A stretch of 17,845 bases of DNA from an uncultured Bacilli bacterium (GTDB lineage Bacteria; Bacillota_I; Bacilli_A; RF39; UBA660). The stretch is from positions 1 to 17,845 of the forward strand of contig CANQRX010000017.1 in the NCBI GenBank assembly GCA_947626425.1, written 5' to 3'. Position 1 is the stretch's first letter, and each line of letters begins with the position of its first letter. Of the stretch, positions 1 to 8,333 are shown one piece after another. A program made the position numbers and the translations under genes. The notes below the pieces were generated by a model that saw nothing but the letters and a program-made list of their open reading frames with translations, ran no database searches and was not told the DNA's origin.

Positions 1-11
1 CCTAAAATCAT
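1..11 (-). CDS. Possible first codons of the next gene, cut by the window edge
   Basis: A minus-strand ATG at 11-9 is followed by in-frame ATT TTA and then the window edge. It lies about 50 bases downstream of the prepilin-like gene. The bases before it include AAGTGAT about 5 bases from the ATG, a modest ribosome binding site. Only three codons are visible, so nothing can be said about the product. Confidence 0.25.
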
Positions 12-59
12 TTTATCACTTCTTTCTTTTTTTAGTATATCAAGAAAAAAGCCCTTTTT

Positions 60-557
60 CTAGGCATTTTCACGTAATATTTGATTAGCGGAATGTTGGC
101 AGTTAAATGATGCTTGATTATCTTTTTTAGGAGTAATCACGCCATCTTCATTTTCTTTACCATTTAATTTTAAATTTTCTAAAGTTCCATTTAAAACAAT
201 GTATTCATTATTTTCTAACCAAATTGTATATTTGAATTCATTTTCGCTACCGGTGACTAAAACACTCCCCTTATAACTGTCTTTTTCGTCGCCTTCTTTT
301 AAAAATAAATTATTATTTTTTAACCAATCAATGGAATAGCAAACTTTGGCATTTTTTTCGATTTTTTTATTTAATAAATCTAATTGATAAGCTGTCTGGG
401 CTGCTTGAATAGCTCTTAAAACTTCGGTTTTATAAGCTTCCTTCTTGGTTTTAGATAAAGTGTTTGAAGTAAAAGTTCCAATTATTAAAACCGAAACAAT
501 TAATATAACTCCTATAACTAAAACCTCAATGGTTGCAAATCCCTTTTTATTATTCAT
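60..557 (-). CDS. Type IV prepilin-like (pseudopilin) protein
   Basis: This is a secreted pilin-like protein of about 165 residues. Its leader MNNKKG is followed by FATIEV, which fits the prepilin peptidase site (cleavage after G6, Phe at +1, Glu at +5). A hydrophobic helix at about 7-27 would anchor it in the membrane before assembly. The stretch at about 36-62, with an AY and an AAQ motif, resembles the amphipathic part of the pilin N-terminal helix. The rest is polar, with two cysteines (C73 and C153) that could form a disulfide. I chose the ATG at 557 because AGGAAG lies about 6-8 bases upstream and because it gives a six-residue leader; an upstream ATG at 596 adds 13 residues and lacks a binding site. 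No other pilus, ComG or prepilin peptidase gene is in the window, so the filament or secretion system it serves is unknown. The pilin-like class is well supported; the role is not. Confidence 0.8.
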   Translation of the reverse strand: MNNKKGFATIEVLVIGVILIVSVLIIGTFTSNTLSKTKKEAYKTEVLRAIQAAQTAYQLDLLNKKIEKNAKVCYSIDWLKNNNLFLKEGDEKDSYKGSVLVTGSENEFKYTIWLENNEYIVLNGTLENLKLNGKENEDGVITPKKDNQASFNCQHSANQILRENA

Positions 558-586
558 AAACATCTTCCTAACTATCGTACATATAC

Positions 587-615
587 ATTTAATCACAATG
601 TTTTAATAATTTCAA
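587..615 (-). promoter_or_regulatory. Candidate promoter for the prepilin-like gene
   Basis: On the minus strand TTGAAA (615-610) and TTAAAT (592-587) are separated by 17 bases. The first matches five of six positions of the sigma-A -35 box, the second four of six of the -10 box. It lies in the 70-base gap before the prepilin-like gene. The region is very AT-rich, so a chance match is possible. Confidence 0.4.
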
Positions 616-627
616 CTTGCAAATAAA

Positions 628-1647
628 TTATAATTTAATATTTTGCATTTCGTCTTTTAAAACATCGGCAATTTCTTTTAAATGACCTGTTCGACTGTTT
701 TTTAATAAGTAAAATTGTAATATTCCATAACCAGGATATTCGTTTCCTTCCACAATAACGGGTCCTTTTTTGGAAAAAGCAATATCCCAACCAATATATC
801 TTACTTGGGGTAATTCTTGGGCCGCTTTTTGACACATCAAAAGGGCTTCGGAAACATTTTTAATTTTTACATCTTTAAACTTTTTTTTCGTTAAAGGGTG
901 TTCTTCATAAATATGGCCGTAGTCATCGATAACATTTGTGCCGATTGTTCCATCTTCATTTAAGGAAAAATAAAGGTCATTCGTACAACCAATAACTTCG
1001 GAATCATCTTGATTAATTCGAAACGCATTTCCGATAATAGTAACTCTCCCATCTTTATAAAGAGTTACAACGCGCCACGAATTGACAACATTAGGATTTA
1101 TTTCATTAACATCATCGCTTTGAATAATAGCTTCTTCTAATAAAAATTGGTTATTTTCCTTTAAAGATTGATATATTTTTTTAATATTTTTATTCTGAGT
1201 AGTTATTTTTGATACTCCATGTCCGCCTTCGCCAGTTGGATTTTTGGCAAAAAAAGTGGGATGTTTAGTTACAAAGTTTTCATATTCTTCATAACTACAC
1301 CGTGTTAAATCTAAGTAGTCTCTTTTTAAATAAGCGGCGAAAAAACGGTTAAAAAGTAATTTATCATGTAAAATTATTTCATATTGAGGATTGTTTAAAT
1401 AAGCAAGCAGATTGTGAAAAGATTTCACGGTTACAAAAGTCTTTTTTTCATCTTTAGTTAACTCGATATAATTCCCGCGAAAATAATCAGTATACCCAAT
1501 CCCTCTGGTTAAGAAGTTTCTAAATAAATCAAAATAAATATATGGTTTGCTTTTTTTAGAATTAGTAGCAATTATATCAATCGTTTTTTGCATTCGTTGC
1601 CGATTAATTCCTTTTATTTTTCGCATTAGCCATTTAGACGTTTTCAT
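628..1647 (-). CDS. ATP-grasp protein of the sugar-transfer-associated type
   Basis: This protein of about 339 residues resembles the sugar-transfer-associated ATP-grasp family (the Pfam ATPgrasp_ST type), which sits in cell-surface polysaccharide loci and is thought to ligate a carboxylate to an amine or similar using ATP. Seen in the sequence: a glycine-rich loop with GEGGHGV after FFAKNP, a central WRVVTLYKDGRV strand motif, and near the C-terminus GWDIAF followed by GPVIVEGNEYPG, the usual place of metal-binding Glu and Asn in ATP-grasp enzymes. The start at 1647 is preceded by AGGGGTG seven bases away; an upstream ATG at 1677 has no binding site. The gene overlaps the end of alr by 14 bases, so the two are probably translationally coupled. 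The link to alanine racemase raises a D-alanine-related substrate, but this is inference. There is no signal peptide, so it should be cytoplasmic. Confidence 0.75.
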   Translation of the reverse strand: MKTSKWLMRKIKGINRQRMQKTIDIIATNSKKSKPYIYFDLFRNFLTRGIGYTDYFRGNYIELTKDEKKTFVTVKSFHNLLAYLNNPQYEIILHDKLLFNRFFAAYLKRDYLDLTRCSYEEYENFVTKHPTFFAKNPTGEGGHGVSKITTQNKNIKKIYQSLKENNQFLLEEAIIQSDDVNEINPNVVNSWRVVTLYKDGRVTIIGNAFRINQDDSEVIGCTNDLYFSLNEDGTIGTNVIDDYGHIYEEHPLTKKKFKDVKIKNVSEALLMCQKAAQELPQVRYIGWDIAFSKKGPVIVEGNEYPGYGILQFYLLKNSRTGHLKEIADVLKDEMQNIKL

Positions 1648-2836
1648 ATTCTTCACCCCTATTTGATTGATAAACAATTTTTTTATTTTTTAGATAAACA
1701 CGGTTATTATTTTTACCAATTTGCAGTAAGGCATAAACAAATGATGTATTTTCAACAGAAGCCGTATAAGTTATTGGTAAGTCTTGATTTACTAAATAAA
1801 CGGGACTTTTTAAAGTAACCGACTCATCAATTTTAACCATGGACATATTCATTCCAATTCCACCCACGAAAAAATATTTTTTATTATTAATTAAAACATA
1901 ACGATTAGGATTAGTTCCAATGCCATTATTATAGCCAACTGGTAAAATGCCAATAATCATGTCATCGGTTGCTTGGTAGCTCGCTCCATATCCAATATGT
2001 TCGCCTTTTTTTACTTCTTTAATTTGCACGAAATATGAAACGAAACTTAAAGCAGGTTGAACATTTATTTTTTTATTAAAATGAAACTCGCTTAATTGAT
2101 TTTTATGGTGATAATAATTAAATTTTAAAAGCCGTAAGCGATCTTTTGGTTGATGAGTATTCAAACTTGGGGCAACATTGTACCCATAAAGCAAAGCTCC
2201 CACGCGAAAGCCATTACAAAAATCAAGTTTCGGATGAGTTAGTAAAATGACACTGCTTCCCACATGCACAATCGGAATTTCTTTTAAATCAAGATCACTT
2301 GTTAACTCCTTAAATTTAGCAACTTGTTGATCAAAATAAGGGTCATACATTCCAATCGTCGCAAAATGAGTAAAAAGCCCTTCAACCATAATTTTATGAC
2401 GTTTTAAATAAATATAAGTCTTCATAAATTCCGTTTTATCTTTAAAACCTAAGCGATTCATTCCGGTATCTAATTTTAAATGAACTTTAACATTTTTAAC
2501 ATTTAAAGAAACTAATTTTTTAGCATATTCATAGTCCGTAATAGTCAGGGTTATTTTATTTGCAAGAGCATCCCCTACCCTTTCAATAGGTATTGGAATT
2601 AAACATAAAATAGGAGTTTTGAAAGCATACTTTCGAGCTTCGATTGCTTCTTCTAAAGAGGAAACCGCTAAGTAAGTTGCCCTACATTCTTCTAGTTGTT
2701 TAGCTACATACATGCCATGACCATAAGCATCACCTTTAATTACAGCGATAAAATACGAATATTCAGGATATTCTTTGGTTATTTCCAACCAATTATTTTT
2801 AATTGCATCTAAATTTATTTCAACGTGAGTATTCAT
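1634..2836 (-). CDS. alr: Alanine racemase
   Basis: Alanine racemase is a PLP enzyme that makes D-alanine for peptidoglycan. The PLP lysine is K34 in AVIKGDAYGHG. Arg128 in TGMNRLG and Arg211 in RVGALLYG correspond to conserved active-site arginines, and Tyr283 in IGYGASY matches the catalytic tyrosine of the second domain, followed by ILPVGYNNG. At 400 residues it is slightly long, with extra sequence around 225-258 between the barrel and the C-terminal domain. The usual GRVCMD segment reads GGIGMN here (325-330), an unusual variant. The start overlaps the trpS stop by one base (TAATG), and the 3' end overlaps the ATP-grasp gene. No strong ribosome binding site stands before the ATG, so translation probably depends on coupling to trpS. 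Closely related PLP racemases for other amino acids cannot be excluded. Confidence 0.88.
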   Translation of the reverse strand: MNTHVEINLDAIKNNWLEITKEYPEYSYFIAVIKGDAYGHGMYVAKQLEECRATYLAVSSLEEAIEARKYAFKTPILCLIPIPIERVGDALANKITLTITDYEYAKKLVSLNVKNVKVHLKLDTGMNRLGFKDKTEFMKTYIYLKRHKIMVEGLFTHFATIGMYDPYFDQQVAKFKELTSDLDLKEIPIVHVGSSVILLTHPKLDFCNGFRVGALLYGYNVAPSLNTHQPKDRLRLLKFNYYHHKNQLSEFHFNKKINVQPALSFVSYFVQIKEVKKGEHIGYGASYQATDDMIIGILPVGYNNGIGTNPNRYVLINNKKYFFVGGIGMNMSMVKIDESVTLKSPVYLVNQDLPITYTASVENTSFVYALLQIGKNNNRVYLKNKKIVYQSNRGEEYENV

Positions 2837-3816
2837 TATCTAACAATTCCCATTTGCTTTTTCATTAATTCGTATTTAGCTTTGGCAAGTTGACGAGATT
2901 TTTTAATTCCCTCATTTAAAATTTGTTCAAGTTCATCGCTTTCGATTAATTCTTGGTATTTGGCTTGAATAGATGATATATGCTCACTAGTTACTTGAGC
3001 AACATATTCTTTAAATTCTTTATAAGATTTTGAGGCAAAAGTTTCTTCAAGTTTTTTAATACTTTGACCAGTTAAAGAGGAAGCAATGTTTAAAAGATTA
3101 GAAATTCCTGGTTTCTTTTCTTCATCAAAATATATTTTATTATCGCTATCAGTTGTTGATTTCATAATTTTTTTTACAATCTCACTTGGTTCATCAAACA
3201 TGCTAATGACCCCTTGGGGATTAGTTTCCGATTTACTCATTTTTTTCGTCGGATCTTTTAAATCTTTAATTTTAACTCCCGTACTACTTATATAAGGCTC
3301 TGGTAAAACAAAGGTATCCCCATATGTATGGTTAAAACGATTTGCAACATCCCTGGCTAGTTCCACATGTTGTTTTTGATCAATACCCACCGGAATTAAA
3401 TCGCTGTCACAGTATAAAATATCCGCGGCCATTAAAATTGGATAAGTTAAAAGGCCAACCGAAAAATTAGCATTTTGACGACTTTTTTCTTTAAATTGAA
3501 TCATTCGTGATGCTTCCCCATAAGTAGTTGTACATTCTAATAAATAGGAAATGGCGGGAATAAATTCATTTTCAGATTGTAAATAAATCGTGTTTTTTTC
3601 GGGGTCAATTCCACACGCGATATACATGGCAATAAACTTTTTAATTCGTTCTTTAATTTCTTTGGGATCTTGATAAATTGTTAAAGCATGTAAATCCGCG
3701 ATAAAAAGATAAGATTCATATTGATCTTGTAGTTCAACCATTTGTTTAATTGAACCAATGTAATTTCCTAAAGTTATTTCCCCTGTTGGTTTTAAACCCG
3801 TTAAAATTTTTTTCAT
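2836..3816 (-). CDS. trpS: Tryptophanyl-tRNA synthetase
   Basis: This class I aminoacyl-tRNA synthetase charges tRNA-Trp in the cytoplasm. The HIGH-equivalent motif is the TGEITLGNYIG segment at about 11-21, and KMSKS is intact at 192-196. Other typical TrpS stretches are present: FIADLHALT (38-46), MAADILYCDSDLIPVG (129-144) and DQKQHVELARD (146-156). The length of 326 residues is normal for the bacterial enzyme. The start is fixed by AAAGGAGTG about 6 bases upstream. The 53-base gap before it is too short for a T-box leader, so control by tRNA-Trp readthrough is unlikely here, unlike trpS in several Bacilli. The stop codon overlaps the alr start by one base. Confidence 0.96.
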   Translation of the reverse strand: MKKILTGLKPTGEITLGNYIGSIKQMVELQDQYESYLFIADLHALTIYQDPKEIKERIKKFIAMYIACGIDPEKNTIYLQSENEFIPAISYLLECTTTYGEASRMIQFKEKSRQNANFSVGLLTYPILMAADILYCDSDLIPVGIDQKQHVELARDVANRFNHTYGDTFVLPEPYISSTGVKIKDLKDPTKKMSKSETNPQGVISMFDEPSEIVKKIMKSTTDSDNKIYFDEEKKPGISNLLNIASSLTGQSIKKLEETFASKSYKEFKEYVAQVTSEHISSIQAKYQELIESDELEQILNEGIKKSRQLAKAKYELMKKQMGIVR

Positions 3817-3869
3817 TTTTTCACTCCTTTTTCTTAAAGTATATCATAAATTATGGTTTAAGGATGCTT

Positions 3870-4742
3870 TTAAGCTTGCTTCCAAACCATTTTATTATTT
3901 TTAAATTCATAAGTTATTTTTTGTTCATCTTTTAAATAGGATAAATAAGATTTGACGCTACTACCAACTAAAACATATTGATTAGCATTCATGGTCAAAT
4001 GATAGTCAGTAAACAATTGAGCTAAAATTTCTTCAAAAGTCATTTCTTTGCTACATAAATTATAAATTTTTGAGGCAATTTCGGTGATTTTTTGGCGATT
4101 AAGATTAATCAAAGAAGTAATATCATTTGTTACTAACCCATGAGAAGGAACATAGAAATTTCCTTTTAAGGTTTCTAAAAAGTCTAAAGTTATTAAATAT
4201 TCTTTGACATCATAAATAAAGAAAATATGATACTTAGATATTGTTTCTTCACTAAAAAGACTATCGGCTAAAAAATAAACATCATCACTCGTTTTAAGGC
4301 CAATCATATCAAAAAAATGTCCTTTTAACTCAAAATATTCTAAACCTTCGGGCAAGTTGTTTTCAACTTCCGTAACATTTGATTCTTGAGCCAGTAAAAA
4401 TTTATTTCGTAGTTCTTTAAACGGATAACCTCCATATAAAAATGATGGTTCTAATAAAGGGTATTCGCTGAAAACCTTTTCAATTTTATGAGCGAGTACC
4501 TCACAATTACTTCGACTTTGAATAACCTTATTTCCGCCAATATGATCAGCATTAGAATGCGTATTAATAATACCTTGAACTTGCCAATTATTCTCTTCAA
4601 TAATTTTTAATATTTTTTTGCCAGCATCTTTATCATTGCCGGTATCAATTAAATAAACATGTTCCTCATCAATCTTATAAATTCCAATGTTAGTTGCATT
4701 TTTAAGATAATAGGTTCGAGCCCCGATTTGTATTAACTCCAT
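3870..4742 (-). CDS. Metallo-beta-lactamase-fold hydrolase
   Basis: This cytoplasmic protein of 290 residues belongs to the metallo-beta-lactamase fold superfamily of zinc or iron hydrolases. The metal motif is NTHSNADHIGG, with H62, D66 and H67 in the HxHxDH pattern but N64 in place of the second histidine. Later ligands appear in LKGHFFDMIG, in FLADSLFS (bridging Asp) and in VPSHG. After the hydrolase domain, from about residue 205, a roughly 80-residue helical and winged-helix-like tail is present, as in several Firmicute members. The start follows AAGGAGG at 6 bases. It is 13 bases after the wHTH-TPR gene and 53 before trpS, so it is part of the same transcription unit. The substrate cannot be deduced; glyoxalase-II-like thioester hydrolysis is one possibility only. 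Confidence 0.85.
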   Translation of the reverse strand: MELIQIGARTYYLKNATNIGIYKIDEEHVYLIDTGNDKDAGKKILKIIEENNWQVQGIINTHSNADHIGGNKVIQSRSNCEVLAHKIEKVFSEYPLLEPSFLYGGYPFKELRNKFLLAQESNVTEVENNLPEGLEYFELKGHFFDMIGLKTSDDVYFLADSLFSEETISKYHIFFIYDVKEYLITLDFLETLKGNFYVPSHGLVTNDITSLINLNRQKITEIASKIYNLCSKEMTFEEILAQLFTDYHLTMNANQYVLVGSSVKSYLSYLKDEQKITYEFKNNKMVWKQA

Positions 4743-4755
4743 TTTATCCTCCTTT

Positions 4756-7014
4756 TTATTTACTAGGTTTTAACAACAATGACAACTGCATACTATCAGA
4801 TTTTTTATTTTTATAAAGTTTTAAATTATTTTTAATTTCTTGATAAATATTTTTCGTTTTTGAAGTTTTATTATTACTCCGTTCAAAAGATTTTAAAAAT
4901 AAATCTCCTTGTTTTATACTACCTTGTTGATAAAACATTTTGGCATAAATTAATTTAATTAAATCAATATCTTCTAAAGAAAGATGAAGATTTTGACAAG
5001 CACTTTCGACATCTAATTGGCTAGTTAAAATATAATTATTAATTTCTTCAAAATTGGCTAAACCATAATATTCTTCGTCAAAATTAAAACTTTGGTCTTT
5101 GATATGAGGCTTGTAATCTTCCGCATTTTCATCACCCTTTAACTGTATTATTAAATTAGTATAATCTAAACCAGCATGAATCATCTGCGATATAGCATTC
5201 GCAATCGTTAAGTATTCAATTGCTAAATCATATTGATAAGTTTGTAAATAAGCTAAACCCAAACGAGAAAAGGTTTTTAAATTGGGAAATTTAGTTGTTT
5301 TTAATATATGTTTATAAATATTTATACATTCCCTATAATTTTTTTCTTGGTAGGTTTTGTCACCTAAAGAAATTAAATCATCAAAAGCAACTGTTTTAAT
5401 TACATAAGGATTGTATCTCAAAACCATTCTGATATGACAATCAACATTAATTAAAAAATAATCAAGATAATTATATTTTTCAACTATATCTATCAATTGT
5501 AATAACTCATTATTAGTCATTTCCTTTAACAAAGTTACCCCTTCTTTATGAATTAAATTTTCATATTCTCGTCTTATCATTTTTTCTTCTTCTAAGTTAT
5601 TTTCAAAAGGCGATTCTTGGAAATTAAAATTAGGTTGTTCTAATAATGATTTAAAAAATTCGATATTAAGATTTAAGTTTAAATTTTGATTAGCCCCTTC
5701 TAAAATATTAAAATATATTTTAGCAACTTCTTGCCGTTTGTTAAGAATTTCCTTATAAAATTTTTGCACAAAATAATTTCTATTAAAAGGATTACTTTTC
5801 TTCTCAATAATATTTAAAGTTTTCCAAAGTTCTTTAAAGGTATCATCCGAATTTAAAAAACTAATGGTAATAATGTTTTTTACTAAAAATTCGTATTGAG
5901 GTTTATTAATTTTTCTCAAAAACTCTTTTACCATAATTAAGAATTGATCTAAATTATTTTGCCTTAAAGACATTAATAATTCACGATAAAAAGCATTTAA
6001 GTCTTTGTTTGCTTCTTTAATAACAATTTCTTTTTTTAAAGTTTTAATCTTTAAAACAATTTTTTCTAACAACAAATAAATAACACTTTTATTTTTGTCA
6101 TAGTTTTTAGATAAAGATAATGCTAGTCCATAATTACCATTATTAATTGCTTCAAAAACATCATCAGACTTAGCCGTGCTTAATTTAGGAAGTTCGCCAG
6201 TTTTATTCATTTTAAGGAGTAAATCCACTAAAATTATTATATATTTATCTAAAATACACGTTTCTTGATAATTAGCTGAATTTTCGTAAAATGTTTTAAT
6301 TTTAGCATATTCCTCATTTTGAATTAAAGTTTTAAGGTAATTAAGATCCTCAACTTTCTTTGCTTTAGCTTTAATAATTAATCTTTTGATAAGAATATTA
6401 CGAATCGTTTTTGTTTTTGGTAATTTCAGCAATTCATCACTTTTAATTAAAGCATCATTAAATTTTTTATAATAAATAAATTTTCGAATACTATTCTGCA
6501 AGTCCAAGACGAAATTTGGCTTGTTACCTTTAATTTTTAGATCAGAAAATTGGAGGTTTTTAACATACTCAAGATAACGATCAGGAACTAAAGTTATATT
6601 GTTTAATAAATATAAATAAAGATTACAATCCTGTCGGTAAAGATAATTGTCTGAACTGTTATATAAAATATCTAAATACTTAAAAGCTTCATCATATTTA
6701 TTTTCTCTAATAGCCTCGATAAACAATTGAAAAGCAGCATTTACAAAATTACCATCAATTTCTAAACATTTTTTAAAACAAATTTTAGCCTTTTCAAATT
6801 CTCTATTATTAATAAGCTTTTTACCATAAAGATATAACTGATCAACTGTTTTTAATGAATAATATCCCCTCTTCAATCTCATTAAACTTTCATTTTCGAC
6901 TAATTTTTTTAAATCATGAGAATTTAAACCCCATCTATTTAATTGATTAGTTTTTAATACTTCACCTTTAAGTGTTGCTTCATAAATTTCGTTCAAATTT
7001 TCTTCATTTATCAT
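4756..7014 (-). CDS. Large protein with N-terminal AbiEi-type winged helix and TPR-like repeats
   Basis: I do not recognise this 752-residue protein by name. Residues about 20-54 read as a winged helix-turn-helix of the AbiEi_4 type: a TNQL...G-L helix pair, then LKKLVENESLMRLKRGYYSL with the typical RG-Y-S-L wing. Helical repeats follow: GKKLINNREFEKAKICFKKCL (64-84) and a second at about 95-120 are TPR-like, and another pair near 560-630 has AYLQTYQYDLAIEYL. The middle, 200-540, is lysine-rich and helical with weak repeats. There is no signal peptide or membrane segment, so it should be cytoplasmic. The start follows GAGGAAAAAGC at a good distance. It begins 15 bases after mtaB. The architecture suggests a DNA- or protein-binding scaffold. 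No nucleotidyltransferase toxin partner (AbiEii type) lies next to it, so a toxin-antitoxin function is not supported. Confidence 0.7.
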   Translation of the reverse strand: MINEENLNEIYEATLKGEVLKTNQLNRWGLNSHDLKKLVENESLMRLKRGYYSLKTVDQLYLYGKKLINNREFEKAKICFKKCLEIDGNFVNAAFQLFIEAIRENKYDEAFKYLDILYNSSDNYLYRQDCNLYLYLLNNITLVPDRYLEYVKNLQFSDLKIKGNKPNFVLDLQNSIRKFIYYKKFNDALIKSDELLKLPKTKTIRNILIKRLIIKAKAKKVEDLNYLKTLIQNEEYAKIKTFYENSANYQETCILDKYIIILVDLLLKMNKTGELPKLSTAKSDDVFEAINNGNYGLALSLSKNYDKNKSVIYLLLEKIVLKIKTLKKEIVIKEANKDLNAFYRELLMSLRQNNLDQFLIMVKEFLRKINKPQYEFLVKNIITISFLNSDDTFKELWKTLNIIEKKSNPFNRNYFVQKFYKEILNKRQEVAKIYFNILEGANQNLNLNLNIEFFKSLLEQPNFNFQESPFENNLEEEKMIRREYENLIHKEGVTLLKEMTNNELLQLIDIVEKYNYLDYFLINVDCHIRMVLRYNPYVIKTVAFDDLISLGDKTYQEKNYRECINIYKHILKTTKFPNLKTFSRLGLAYLQTYQYDLAIEYLTIANAISQMIHAGLDYTNLIIQLKGDENAEDYKPHIKDQSFNFDEEYYGLANFEEINNYILTSQLDVESACQNLHLSLEDIDLIKLIYAKMFYQQGSIKQGDLFLKSFERSNNKTSKTKNIYQEIKNNLKLYKNKKSDSMQLSLLLKPSK

Positions 7015-7029
7015 GCTTTTTCCTCTTTC

Positions 7030-8316
7030 TTATATTAAAGATTTTTCGGTAACAACCCCAATTAAATAGCCATCATCATAATTTGTAATTGTTATATTAA
7101 CAAAAGTATTTGGTTTTAATTTTTCAAAAATTTTAACTTTTAAATAATTATCGGTTTTCCCATAAGAAACATTATCTTTAACGGTTTCAATTAAAACATC
7201 GAGTTTTTGATTAAGAAATTGGTGATAATATTCACTTTCTAAAGTGTTAGATAACCCAATTAAGCGTTTGCTGCGACTTTTTTTCTGTTCTTCACTTACT
7301 TGCATCGGCATTGTCGCTGCAACTGTTTTTTGACGAGGTGAATAAGGAAAGACATGAATTTTGGCAAACTTTAATTCTTGAGACGTTAATAAAGTTTGTT
7401 CAAACAATTCATCGGTTTCATAAGGATGCCCAACAATAATATCCGTGGTAATGGCAATATCAGGCCGAATCGCCCGAATCTGTGCAATTTTTTGTTTAAA
7501 TTCATCTAAATTATATTTTCGATTCATTTTCTTTAATATTTCATCACTACCAGCTTGCAAAGGTATGTGTAAGTGATTGCAAATTTTTAAATTATTCTTT
7601 AATTCCTTTAAAAACTTATCATTTAATTCGGTTACTTCAATGGATGATATTCTTATTCTTTTTAAACCCTCAATTTTTCCCATTTCATGCAAAAGATCGC
7701 TTAGGTCTTTACCTTCTTTGCTGTGATAAGAACCTGTATGAATTCCAGTTAAAACTATTTCTTGATGATTATTTGAAACTAAAGTTTTAATTTCTTCTAA
7801 AGCTAGCGAAAAATCTTTACTCCGGCAAGCCCCACGAACATAGGGAATAACACAATAACTACAAAAGTTATCGCAACCATCTTCGATTTTAACATAAGCT
7901 CTTGTATGAGTAGCAAAACGATTGATTTGCATATTTTCAAATGGTAATTGCCGATTATTATTTATATAAAAATAAGTTTCTTTATTTTCTAAATATTTTT
8001 TAATTAAACTAACTATTTGGCTTTTTTGTTGATTGCCAATTAAAATATCAATTCCTAATTTTTGATATTCACTGCCTTTATTTTGAGCTGAACAACCACA
8101 GACAACAAGCAAGGCGTTTGGATAGTTTTTGTGAAAATGACGAACCATTTTTAAAGATTTATTGTCGGCAACATTTGTAACGCTGCAAGTATTAACGATT
8201 ATAATCTGAGGGTCGTTTTCATCATAAACAAACCCATCTTTTAATAATAATTCTTTCATTAATTCACTTTCATAAGCATTAACCTTACAACCTAAAGTAT
8301 AAATATAAAAATTCAT
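7030..8316 (-). CDS. mtaB: tRNA t6A37 methylthiotransferase
   Basis: MtaB is a radical SAM enzyme that adds a methylthio group to t6A37 in ANN-decoding tRNAs, giving ms2t6A. The N-terminal UPF0004 domain has its cluster cysteines C10 (TLGCKVN), C44 (NTCSVTN) and C75 (in VCGCSAQ). The radical SAM cluster cysteines are C148, C152 and C155 in DGCDNFCSYCVIPYVRG. A short TRAM-like region closes the protein (about 365-428). TLGCKVN and the PYVRG form favour MtaB over MiaB and RimO, and the length of 428 residues fits. GGGGAGG lies about 6 bases before the ATG. The gene starts 40 bases after the rpsU stop, with a terminator-like hairpin between, so it probably depends on readthrough from the rpsU promoter. 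Confidence 0.92.
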   Translation of the reverse strand: MNFYIYTLGCKVNAYESELMKELLLKDGFVYDENDPQIIIVNTCSVTNVADNKSLKMVRHFHKNYPNALLVVCGCSAQNKGSEYQKLGIDILIGNQQKSQIVSLIKKYLENKETYFYINNNRQLPFENMQINRFATHTRAYVKIEDGCDNFCSYCVIPYVRGACRSKDFSLALEEIKTLVSNNHQEIVLTGIHTGSYHSKEGKDLSDLLHEMGKIEGLKRIRISSIEVTELNDKFLKELKNNLKICNHLHIPLQAGSDEILKKMNRKYNLDEFKQKIAQIRAIRPDIAITTDIIVGHPYETDELFEQTLLTSQELKFAKIHVFPYSPRQKTVAATMPMQVSEEQKKSRSKRLIGLSNTLESEYYHQFLNQKLDVLIETVKDNVSYGKTDNYLKVKIFEKLKPNTFVNITITNYDDGYLIGVVTEKSLI

Positions 8317-8333
8317 AATAACCTCCCCTTAAG

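Noticed and set aside
43..61. AGAAAAA/TTTTTCT hairpin after the prepilin-like gene as a terminator
   Set aside because: Stem is almost all A-T with one GC pair, and no T-run follows beyond the stem itself on the minus strand.
635..835. Alternative minus-strand frame inside the ATP-grasp gene
   Set aside because: Shifted reading of the ATP-grasp C-terminal region, no ribosome binding site, no frameshift evidence since the main frame is intact.
3817..3869. T-box leader for trpS
   Set aside because: The gap is only 53 bases, has no specifier-loop structure and no T-box-like sequence, and no terminator hairpin.
4756..7014. AbiE-type toxin-antitoxin system
   Set aside because: Only a winged-helix N-terminus resembles AbiEi; there is no AbiEii nucleotidyltransferase gene next to it and the protein is far longer than an antitoxin.
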